A stretch of 64,000 nt of DNA, taken from contig NZ_JABFCL010000001.1 of NCBI RefSeq assembly GCF_017566145.1, forward strand, positions 248,001-312,000. Reading direction: 5' to 3'. This document shows, piece by piece, positions 33,572 through 40,279 of this stretch; the first letter of the stretch is position 1; each line of letters opens with the position of its first letter. The translations under genes and the position numbers were made by a program. The notes under the pieces were generated by a model. The model saw nothing but the letters and a program-made list of their open reading frames with translations. It had not been told where the DNA came from and made no database searches. This DNA is from Bittarella massiliensis (ex Durand et al. 2017). Lineage in GTDB: Bacteria; Bacillota; Clostridia; Oscillospirales; Ruminococcaceae.

Positions 33572-33774
33572 ACGAAGTTAGTTAAAGCTAACTTCTAGTC
33601 TTTCCTCCCCCCGGTGCTCTGTCGGCGGGAGGGGCGATTGCACGGCGGCTCTGGACAGGCGTTCCCACACACGCCTGGGTGCAACGTGTCAACCGGCCTT
33701 TGTGTTTCATTCCTTCTATTTCTTACCGGTCAGAAGCGGCGGCCTGCCGAGGGTCGCCGCTTCTGACCGCTTTT
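33572..33774 (+). ncRNA. Candidate stand-alone small RNA (~200 nt)
   Basis: A near-consensus promoter at 33537 and a very strong terminator ending at ~33774 delimit a ~200-nt transcript with no ORF. It folds by eye into: hairpin 1, GAAGTTAG-6-CTAACTTC; a C-rich hairpin, CCTCCC...GGGAGG; a hairpin with an asymmetric bulge, TTGCAC...CAGGCGT-8-ACGCCTG-G-GTGCAA; a pyrimidine-rich single strand; and the terminator. No riboswitch, T-box, SRP RNA, tmRNA or RNase P signature was recognised. proC downstream has a separate promoter, so this is not obviously a leader. The C-rich CTTTCCTCCCC is complementary to SD sequences. Promoter and fold are reading-by-eye evidence. Confidence 0.68.
33727..33774 (+). 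terminator. Terminator of the candidate small RNA
   Basis: A perfect 15-bp stem, CGGTCAGAAGCGGCG pairing with CGCCGCTTCTGACCG, with a 13-nt loop, followed by CTTTT. Confidence 0.9.
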
Positions 33775-33810
33775 CTGTCCAGCAAAATCGTCCCGGGGCA
33801 GTCGCCGCCC

Positions 33811-33839
33811 TTGTATTGCGCCCCAAATCCGTGTATCAT
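33811..33839 (+). promoter_or_regulatory. Promoter of proC
   Basis: TTGTAT (33811-33816), 17 bp, TATCAT (33834-33839), ~65 bp before the proC ATG and downstream of the RNA terminator. Confidence 0.7.
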
Positions 33840-33906
33840 TTGAACAGAGATTTTGCGGCTGCGGGCCCTGTCCCCCGGCCGCCCACAGAGAAAGGGAGAA
33901 TGCGTG

Positions 33907-34719
33907 ATGAAAACCATCGGATTGATCGGCGCCGGCAACATGGCCGAGGCCATTGTCAAGGGGATTGACCGCACCGAATTTCTGCCCCCGCAACAGATCG
34001 GGGTCACCGACATCAGCGTACAGCGGCTGGAGCACTTTGCCGCCATGGGCCACCGCGCCTTTGCCGACTGCCGGGAGCTGGTGGCCTTTGCCGACTACCT
34101 GGTGCTCTCGGTCAAGCCCCAGCAGATGGCCGACGTGCTGGCCGAAGCGGCCCCCGCTCTGCGGGAGGGGACGACGGTCATCTCGATCGCGGCAGGCATC
34201 TCCGCCGACTTCATCCGCCGGGCGCTGGGGCGGCCCGAGCTGGTGGTGATCCCGGTGATGCCCAACACCCCCCTGCTGATCGCCGAGGGGGCCACCGCCG
34301 TGGGGCGGGAGGAGGGCACCCCCGCCGAGCAGCTGGAATTTGTCAAACAGATTTTCGCCGCCAGCGGCAAGGTGTGGGAGCTGCCGGCCGACAAGCTCAG
34401 CGAGGTGATTCCGGCCAACTCCAGCTCCCCCGCCTTCATCTACTACTACGCCAAACTCTTTTGCGACCAGATCAGCCAGTACGGGCTGGAGCGGGAGATG
34501 GTCAAGGAGATGTTCTGCCAGACCCTGATCGGCGCGGCGCGGATGATGCTGGAGAGCGGCGAGGACATCGACGACCTCATCGCCAAGGTCTGCTCCAAGG
34601 GGGGCACCACCATCGCCGGCATCGAGGGGTTTCAGGCCAAGGGGCTGGACGCGGCGGTGGCCTACGGGATTCAGCGCTGCATCGAGCGCGCCCACGAATT
34701 GGGGCAGGCCAACGGCTGA
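33907..34719 (+). CDS. proC: Pyrroline-5-carboxylate reductase
   Basis: The start at ATG 33907 gives 270 residues. It reduces pyrroline-5-carboxylate to proline, the last step of proline synthesis. The Rossmann motif is GLIGAGNMAEAIVKG. LVLSVKPQQM and VIPVMPNTP are conserved, and the C-terminal signature includes SPAFIYYYAKLF and the VCSKGGTTIAGIEGFQAKGLDAAV motif of ProC. A GTG one codon upstream is a possible alternative start. It is a single-gene unit by its own promoter. Confidence 0.96.
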   Translation: MKTIGLIGAGNMAEAIVKGIDRTEFLPPQQIGVTDISVQRLEHFAAMGHRAFADCRELVAFADYLVLSVKPQQMADVLAEAAPALREGTTVISIAAGISADFIRRALGRPELVVIPVMPNTPLLIAEGATAVGREEGTPAEQLEFVKQIFAASGKVWELPADKLSEVIPANSSSPAFIYYYAKLFCDQISQYGLEREMVKEMFCQTLIGAARMMLESGEDIDDLIAKVCSKGGTTIAGIEGFQAKGLDAAVAYGIQRCIERAHELGQANG

Positions 34720-35537
34720 CCTCTGCCTCCACGCCCGCCAACCGCAGAGCTCCCCCCCAAACACCGGATGCAAAGGGCGGGTAAGCGGCGATTTCCAGGG
34801 GCCTTCGCACCAAAAAAGCACCCCCAGCGGTCTGAAAACGGGGATAGAAGGCGCGCGGAGGAGGAGCGGTTGACAGGGCGTTTGGGAAAATGGTGTGACA
34901 AGGGCGGGTAGGCGGTCTCCTTTTGGGGATGTTTGCTGTCTCCTCCTGTGCGGGGGAGCGGGTTGAAATTTTAGGTCTCCCGGCCAGGTATTCCCCTTTT
35001 TAAATCTCCTCCCGTACAGGGACGGGGGCTGAAACCATTTTCCCCGGCGCTGGCCGGCAACACGCTCCCCGGGTCGCCTCTCCCGCGCGGGGCCGAATGG
35101 AGCGCAATTGAAAGGACGGGGCTCCCCCATCTATTTGGGGCGGTGATTCTCCCCCCTGCGCAAAGGGATGGACCAAGCGCCCCAAGCGGCGAAGATCGGC
35201 GATCACTCGCTCGGCCTGCCTTCCCTCCCGTGCAGAGGGCGGGCCACATCCGCGCCCTGCCGGGTGACAGTTCGAGCGGCGCTCTGTTCTCCGCGGCGCA
35301 AGCCCCCTCTTTCAGGTAGGAAAGCAGAGACAAAACGCCGGTTTCAGTCGGGAGCGCGAGCACTTCACCGCTCTCCCCTCCTGCACGGAACAGGCCGCCC
35401 CCAAACGCGGCCCATCTTCTCCTCGTCCGGTGGGCCGTCCCCTTCGTCCGGCGTGCGGTTTGGGCCCATCACCTTCGGCCGCGCCTCGGCATTCTCGCCA
35501 GCGGACGGCGCGCCGCCGCCAAAATGTCTATCACACC
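34720..35537. repeat. Array of ~70-bp-spaced imperfect palindromes
   Basis: The ~820 bp between proC and the next terminator hold no gene. From 34939 to ~35398 a short core recurs: CTCCTGTGCGGGGGAG, CTCCCGTACAGGGACGGGG, CTCCCGCGCGGGG, CCCCCCTGCGCAAAGGG, CCCTCCCGTGCAGAGGG, TTCTCCGCGGCGCAAGC and CCCCTCCTGCACGG. They begin near 34939, 35006, 35077, 35148, 35221, 35287 and 35371. Units 1 and 2 are alike over ~35 bp (also TGAAA...TTTT after the core); the others share mainly the core. Each core can form a small hairpin. Confidence 0.55.
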
Positions 35538-35579
35538 CAAAGAGAGAGGGAAAACGGCCTGTTTCCCCTCTCTCTTTTT
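35538..35579. terminator. Bidirectional terminator
   Basis: AAGAGAGAGGGAAAAC-GGCCT-GTTTCCCCTCTCTCTT, with TTTTT on the plus strand and a shorter T tract on the minus strand. It follows the M15-like gene on the minus strand. Confidence 0.75.
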
Positions 35580-35593
35580 GCCGGCAGCCGGCC

Positions 35594-36271
35594 CTAGTCC
35601 ACCACGCCGGGGGTGCGGCCGATGCCCACCACCTCGCTGACCAAGCGGCGCCAGGTGGCACAGCCGACAATGCCGTCGGCGCTCAACCCGTTGCGCCGCT
35701 GAAAATTCACCACGGCGTTGCGGGTGTTCTGGCCAAAGTAGCCGTCCAGCGAACCCGCCTGATAGCCCAGGGCGTTGAGGGCGTCCTGCAACACCAGCAC
35801 ATAGGTGCCCGCGCTGCCCGCCCGCTGCAGGGGATAGCCCGCCGAGCAGGCCGGCGGGTTGGTGCGCTTGTCAAAGTGCACCCAACTGGGGGTCATGCTC
35901 AGCGGCTCGACATAGACCCAGACCCCCAGGGACTGGGCCAGATTGTGCAACCGCCGCCGGCAGGTGCTGCTCAGGTTCTGCCCCACGTCAAAGGAGACAC
36001 CGGCGTAGTGCTGGCTCTGCTGGCCGTGGCCGCCCTCCCAGATGCGCTTGAAGGCATAGCCCACATAGATTCCCTGCCCCCAGGAGCGGCGGGTGGCGTT
36101 CCAGGACTCCATGGCAGCGGTGTTGGTCCAAAGGGTGTTGGAGCGGGAGGAGCCCCGGAACTCCTTGACCAACAGGGTGCGCCCGTAGGAGTAGGGCATG
36201 GGGTCGTTTTCGCCCCGATTGTAGGTCTCCATCCGGCCGGAGCCCACGTTGTATACCAAAATTCTAGCCAT
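35594..36271 (-). CDS. M15-like peptidase with C-terminal peptidoglycan-binding domain
   Basis: The start is placed at ATG 36271 after AGGTG, giving 225 residues; a GTG at 36280 is possible. The first ~130 residues resemble the minimal M15 peptidase fold: SQHYAGVSFDVG has the S-x-H...G...D ligand pattern, and SWVHFDKR the second His. A PG_binding_1 domain follows (LQDALNALGYQAGSLDGYFGQNTRNAVVNFQRRNGLSADGIVG). It probably hydrolyses or binds cell-wall peptides. No signal peptide is visible, which is odd for an extracellular wall enzyme; a phage-type or sporulation-specific mother-cell role is possible. Confidence 0.77.
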   Translation of the reverse strand: MARILVYNVGSGRMETYNRGENDPMPYSYGRTLLVKEFRGSSRSNTLWTNTAAMESWNATRRSWGQGIYVGYAFKRIWEGGHGQQSQHYAGVSFDVGQNLSSTCRRRLHNLAQSLGVWVYVEPLSMTPSWVHFDKRTNPPACSAGYPLQRAGSAGTYVLVLQDALNALGYQAGSLDGYFGQNTRNAVVNFQRRNGLSADGIVGCATWRRLVSEVVGIGRTPGVVD

Positions 36272-36280
36272 ATCAATCAC

Positions 36281-36851
36281 CTGTACCTTGTTTTGTGAAG
36301 TGGAGGATGCTCATCACCAGTCTATGTTTCCTCCCCCCAAGGGTGATTGCAGGCAGAGGGAGAGGGGGCGGCAGGCAAAAATCCTGCCGCCCCCTCTCCG
36401 GCCACGCTTCCATTTAGTTGCTGGCGATCTCGCCCCTCGCAAGCCCCCACCTCGGTGTTGTAGGAGGAGTCGCTCCGCCCCAGCAGCTGCACCCGCTGGC
36501 TGCAGTGGGGACAGGGCCGGCACTCCCAGTATCGCAGATCGACGGCCAGCGCCGACTTGCCCAAACCCGAGGGCCGGTGAGGACCGCCGGCTTCTCCCGC
36601 GGGATTTCCAGGGAGAGGTTTTGCAGGTCCCCCTCGGTGGTGTTCCAGGTGGGAATCGGCCCCACTGTGCCTTCCCCCCCTCTCTCCTCCTCCCTCCCCC
36701 TTGGGGCGCACTTTCCCCTCTTACCGCCCGGGTCGAAGATGGCAAGGGGGGACGGAAAAATTTTTGCCGTTTTCGGGCCCATCTTGTCCCCCTCCAGGAC
36801 TGTTCTGTGTTAAAATAAGGGGGCTATTTTAGAAAAAGGAGCGGATTTCTC
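36281..36851. other. Gap with a gene relic and a long palindrome
   Basis: A perfect GC-rich palindrome, GAGAGGGGGCGGCAGG...CCTGCCGCCCCCTCTC, lies at about 36358-36397 with no T-run. The UvrA-like relic follows at 36415-36665. The rest up to the MFS gene is featureless; a weak TAAAAT lies near 36814. Confidence 0.6.
36415..36665 (-). pseudogene. UvrA-like ATPase gene fragment, frameshifted
   Basis: On the minus strand one frame reads WNTTEGDLQNLSLEIPRE then KPAVLTGP, and a second frame continues SGLGKSALAVDLRYWEC, then CPHCSQR. Joined, this resembles the UvrA N-terminal segment NLK.NI...EIPRDK..V.TG.SGSGKSSLAFD, including the Walker A. A single-base shift separates the two frames near 36575. 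It lacks a start codon with SD and the rest of the ~940-residue protein. The match is from recalled family sequence, so confirmation by search is needed. Confidence 0.45.
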
Positions 36852-38036
36852 TTGAACGACAAGCGCAAACAGAGCCTGCTGGTCCTGGGCATCGTCCTCA
36901 TCGCCTGCAACCTGCGCGCCCCCATCACCTCGGTGGGGCCGCTGGTGCCCACCATCCAGGGGGACACCGGCCTCTCGAGCACCTGGACGGGGATGATCAC
37001 CACCCTGCCCCTGCTCTGCTTCGGGGTGGTCTCCCCCTTTGCCAGCCGTCTCGGCCGCCGGTTCGGCGGGCCCCAGTCCGTCTTTGGGGGGATGGTCGTC
37101 ACCGTGGCCGGGCTGGTGATCCGCTCCTACTGCGGAATCTGGGGGCTTTACCTGGGCACCTTCCTCATCGGCTCGGGCATCGCGGTGAGCAACGTGCTGA
37201 TCCCCAGCATCATCAAGGAGGACTTCCCCGCCCGCTCGGGCGTCATGATGAGCGTCTACACCACCGCCATGTCGGTCTTTGCCGCCGCCGGCTCGGGGAT
37301 CAGCGTTCCCCTGGCCGCCGGGCTGGGACTGGGCTGGAAGAACGCCCTGGCCTCGCTGCTGGTGCTGGCGGTGCCCGCCACCCTCCTCTGGCTGCCCCAG
37401 CTAAAGGGGGGCGCACGCCGGCAGGGAGCCGGCGGAAACGACCTCTTCCGGCGGATGCTCCGCGATCCCTTGGCCTGGAAAATCACCCTCTGCATGGGCA
37501 GCCAGTCCCTCCTCTTCTACTCCCTCGTCGCCTGGCTGCCCTCCATCCTCCTGGGGCGGGGGGTGACGGTGGAGCAGTCGGGCGGACTGCTGACGGCCAT
37601 GCAGCTGGTGGGGCTGCCCGCGGCCTTCTTCGTCCCCCTGCTGGCCGACCGGCGGCGGGACCAGCGTCGGATCGCCGACACCGTCGCCGCCCTCTTCGCG
37701 GTGGGCTTTCTGGGCCTCTGCTTTGGGCGGGGACTCTGGGCGCTGACGCCCTGCCTGCTCTGTTTGGGGTTTGCCCAGACCGCCTCTCTCAGCCTGGCCC
37801 TCTCCTTTTTCGTCTGCCGCTGCCGGGGCGGGGAGGAGACCGCCGCCATCTCGGGGATGGCCCAGTCGGCGGGCTACCTCCTCTCGGCGGTGGGGCCGCT
37901 GCTCTTCGGCGCCCTCTTCGACTGGACCGGCTCCTGGGTGGCGCCGCTGGCCTTTTACGGCGGAATCATCCTCCTCTACGCCTACACCGCCCACCAGTCC
38001 AGCAAGGACGCCTACCTGCTGGACAGGGCTTTCTGA
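36852..38036 (+). CDS. MFS transporter, CynX/NimT family
   Basis: A 394-residue, ~12-segment MFS protein from a TTG start at 36852, placed 10 bp after AAAGGAG. Family marks include LIACNLRAPITSVGPLVPTI at the start and the middle-loop SxVAWLPSILLGRGV motif (SLVAWLPSILLGRGV). CynX/NimT members export cyanate, nitroimidazole or related small molecules; the substrate here is unknown. It ends at a strong terminator. The codon bias matches the core genome. Confidence 0.87.
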   Translation: MNDKRKQSLLVLGIVLIACNLRAPITSVGPLVPTIQGDTGLSSTWTGMITTLPLLCFGVVSPFASRLGRRFGGPQSVFGGMVVTVAGLVIRSYCGIWGLYLGTFLIGSGIAVSNVLIPSIIKEDFPARSGVMMSVYTTAMSVFAAAGSGISVPLAAGLGLGWKNALASLLVLAVPATLLWLPQLKGGARRQGAGGNDLFRRMLRDPLAWKITLCMGSQSLLFYSLVAWLPSILLGRGVTVEQSGGLLTAMQLVGLPAAFFVPLLADRRRDQRRIADTVAALFAVGFLGLCFGRGLWALTPCLLCLGFAQTASLSLALSFFVCRCRGGEETAAISGMAQSAGYLLSAVGPLLFGALFDWTGSWVAPLAFYGGIILLYAYTAHQSSKDAYLLDRAF

Positions 38037-38051
38037 CAGCCGCCCTTTTAA

Positions 38052-38089
38052 AAAGAGAGACGGGCCCCAAAAGCCTGTCTCTCTTTTTT
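38052..38089 (+). terminator. Terminator after the MFS gene
   Basis: AGAGAGACGGGC-CCCAAAA-GCCTGTCTCTCT followed by TTTTTT. Confidence 0.9.
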
Positions 38090-38125
38090 GCGCCCATCAG
38101 CCATCCTGGCCGACAGATACGCCGT

Positions 38126-38311
38126 TCAGCGGATCTCAAAGTTCAGGTGCGCCCGCTTTTTTTCGCTGTAAACAGAGACCTGCAGAATGAACCGCCGCGC
38201 CCCTCGCTCCACCTCGAGGACGCCGTACCCCGAATTGCCCACGGTGATCTCCCGCAGCGGCTTCACCCTGTACAACCGCTCCATCTGCGGCAACAGCAAG
38301 TCTCCGCCCAT
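38126..38311 (-). CDS. Small hypothetical protein, 61 aa
   Basis: The start at ATG 38311 gives a 61-residue basic protein (MGGDLLLPQMERLYRVKPL, RRFILQVSVYSEKKRAHL). Its SD is weak (GGTAGAG). It is convergent with the MFS gene. I do not recognise a family. It could be a chance frame, although the codon use looks coherent. Confidence 0.42.
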   Translation of the reverse strand: MGGDLLLPQMERLYRVKPLREITVGNSGYGVLEVERGARRFILQVSVYSEKKRAHLNFEIR

Positions 38312-38355
38312 TTTCACTCTACCTGTCTTCCCGCTCCCCCTGCTCCCTTTTCCCC

Positions 38356-38384
38356 TTGTCAACCGCGGCGATCTCTGCTATTAT
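38356..38384 (+). promoter_or_regulatory. Promoter of the PadR-DUF2812 operon, with candidate operator
   Basis: TTGTCA (38356-38361), 17 bp, TATTAT (38379-38384). Just downstream, 38396-38416 carries the AT-rich imperfect dyad TATTGCATTGCATAATA, in the place where PadR-type repressors usually bind. Confidence 0.68.
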
Positions 38385-38436
38385 TCTGTTAGACGATATA
38401 TTGCATTGCATAATAGATGAGAAGGGGGAAGCGCGG

Positions 38437-38745
38437 TTGGCTGAGATACAACCCATGAGCGAGGCCATGTACTACGCTCTGCTGGCCCTGGCCGAACCGG
38501 GCCACGGCTACGCTGTCATGCAGCGGGTACACACCCTTTCTGGCGGGCGACTGGAGATGGGGCCGGGCATCCTTTACGGGCTGCTGGCGCGGATGAAAAG
38601 AGAGGGGCTCATCTCCCTGACCGCCGAGGGGCCAAGGCGAAAGGTCTACGCCCTGACCCCCGCCGGCCGCCGGGCCCTGTTGGGCGAGTACCGGCGGCTC
38701 AAGCAGATGGTGGCAGACGGATCGGGATTGGAGGGGTACCAGTGA
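38437..38745 (+). CDS. PadR family transcriptional regulator
   Basis: A 102-residue PadR regulator from the TTG at 38437, which lies 8 bp after AAGGGGG; the downstream ATG at 38455 is an alternative. The winged-helix core is MSEAMYYALLALAEPGHGYAVMQRV, with GRLEMGPGILYGLLARMKREGLI as the recognition region and wing. Its stop overlaps the GTG of the DUF2812 gene. PadR-DUF2812 pairs are common in Firmicutes, where the regulator controls the membrane protein. Confidence 0.92.
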   Translation: MAEIQPMSEAMYYALLALAEPGHGYAVMQRVHTLSGGRLEMGPGILYGLLARMKREGLISLTAEGPRRKVYALTPAGRRALLGEYRRLKQMVADGSGLEGYQ

Positions 38746-39920
38746 AGAGGCGATACCGGTTTCACCCCGGGGACTATGCCCTGGGGGAAAATGAGCAGTT
38801 TTACGCCGAGATGGCGGCCCGCGGCTGGCTACTGGAAAAGCGGGGGGCCTGGTTGAGCCGCTTTTGCCGGGGGGAGCCCGCCCGGCTGCGCTACCGGGTG
38901 GAACTCTCCTGCCCCGGGGTCTTTGACGAGAGCAGCGAACTGCCCGAGGAGCAGCGCTCCCTCTACGAGGCCTGCGGCTGGCGCTTTGTGAGCCGGGGCG
39001 GGCTGGTCAACGTCTTTTGCGCCCCCGAGGGCAGCGGCGCGCCCGAATTTTACAGCGACCCCCGCCAGCAGGCCGATACCCTGAAGGCCCTGCGGCGAAA
39101 TTACCTGTTGGGCTGGCTGCCCTTTTTGCTGCTGGCCGCCCTGCAGCTGGCGGTGGGGGCCGCCCTCTTCGGCGGCGCCGGCAGTGCCCTGGGCCGGTGG
39201 GCGACCTCTCTGCGGCTGGCCTGGGTGACCGAAACCGCCTTGGTGGCAGCCCTTGCCCTCTTTTTGCTGCGGGAATTGTCCGCTCTGCTCTGGGGCCAGG
39301 TACACACCGGCCTGCTCTACCGGCGGCTGCGCCGGGGAATTCCCCTGAACCACGCCCCGGGCAGGCAGCAGCGGCTCTACCGGGCCGTCCGCGGGGTGCT
39401 GCTGGCCGGCTGCACCGCCTTTGCCTGCCTGGCCGCCATTCAGTGGGCGACCGCCCGACCCGTCTCCCTGCCCCAGACCCCCCAGGGGCCCTATCTGCTG
39501 CTGGGCGACCTGGGCCACCGGGGGGAGCGCACCGCCTTGCCTGTCAAAGGGGGCGAAAGCACCCTCTCTCACACCCACTCCCTGCAGGCCGAGCAGTGGC
39601 AGACCCGCGAATTCTTGCAGGAGGGGGAACAAAACGCCTGGCTCTACCAGCAGGTCTACCGGCTGAAAAGCGAGCGGGCGGCTCAGGACTTTCTCCCCCT
39701 GCTGCTGGCCCAAGCGCCCCTGGCCCGGGACTCCGACGCCTTTGTCGCGGTGCAGGTCCCCGGCTTTGACGAGGCCTACTGCGCCGGGCTGGAGTGCGCC
39801 GCCCGGCGGAAAAACACCGTCTTCTTCATCACTTACGGCGGCCTCATCGACCAGCCCGATGAGCAGGACGCCCTCTGGCAGGCCCTGGCCCAGAGGGAGG
39901 CCGCCTGGCGGGAGGGATAG
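38742..39920 (+). CDS. DUF2812 domain membrane protein
   Basis: A 392-residue protein from the GTG at 38742 (GTGA overlap with padR). The N-terminal DUF2812 region has the YRFHPGDYALGENEQFYAEMAARGW pattern (cytoplasmic). It is followed by about three membrane segments (for example LLGWLPFLLLAALQLAVGAAL and LVAALALFLLREL) and another near residue 220. The C-terminal ~170 residues are soluble. DUF2812 proteins usually follow a PadR gene; their function is unknown. Confidence 0.87.
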   Translation: MKRRYRFHPGDYALGENEQFYAEMAARGWLLEKRGAWLSRFCRGEPARLRYRVELSCPGVFDESSELPEEQRSLYEACGWRFVSRGGLVNVFCAPEGSGAPEFYSDPRQQADTLKALRRNYLLGWLPFLLLAALQLAVGAALFGGAGSALGRWATSLRLAWVTETALVAALALFLLRELSALLWGQVHTGLLYRRLRRGIPLNHAPGRQQRLYRAVRGVLLAGCTAFACLAAIQWATARPVSLPQTPQGPYLLLGDLGHRGERTALPVKGGESTLSHTHSLQAEQWQTREFLQEGEQNAWLYQQVYRLKSERAAQDFLPLLLAQAPLARDSDAFVAVQVPGFDEAYCAGLECAARRKNTVFFITYGGLIDQPDEQDALWQALAQREAAWREG

Positions 39921-40279
39921 GGCCCAACGAGAGCGCCCGCCCAAAGCGGCGACTCCGGAACGCCCTCTCCCCTCGCCCCGCGAAACGACTTGGCCAAGAC
40001 AGGGGGCGACGCCCCCTCCTCTTTCCCCTTAAACAATCACAAGCGCCCCCGAGAGACAGCAACCTGCACTCGGGGGCGCTTTTTCTCCGCTCTTCCGGGG
40101 GGAAAATTCCAGTAGACCGCCGGGCCGGCTTTCGCCCGCGCCGCATCTCATGCCCACTACCCGCGCAGGGAGCGATTGCAGCCGCCCATTTGGTCCGCGA
40201 CGGCCCTGCTATTGCAGTCCGCGCACCCGCTCGGATACGGGACGCGCCGGCATTCCCCGCCATCCGAAAGGCCTACAAC
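39921..40279. other. Gap between DUF2812 gene and the c-di-GMP gene
   Basis: Contains a plus-strand terminator at 40041-40085. The rest, including a repeated ATTGCAG (near 40175 and 40214), shows no gene. Confidence 0.6.
40041..40085 (+). terminator. Terminator downstream of the DUF2812 gene
   Basis: AAGCGCCCCCGAG...CTCGGGGGCGCTT followed by TTTCT on the plus strand; it is 120 bp past the stop codon. Confidence 0.7.

Noticed and set aside
33572..33774. T-box or other riboswitch controlling proC
   Set aside because: Proline T-boxes exist upstream of proC in Firmicutes, but the conserved T-box bulge sequence (GGGTGGNACCGCG) is not found, and proC has a separate promoter after the terminator.
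34939..35398. CRISPR array
   Set aside because: The spacing is CRISPR-like, but repeat cores differ greatly from unit to unit and no cas genes or leader are visible.
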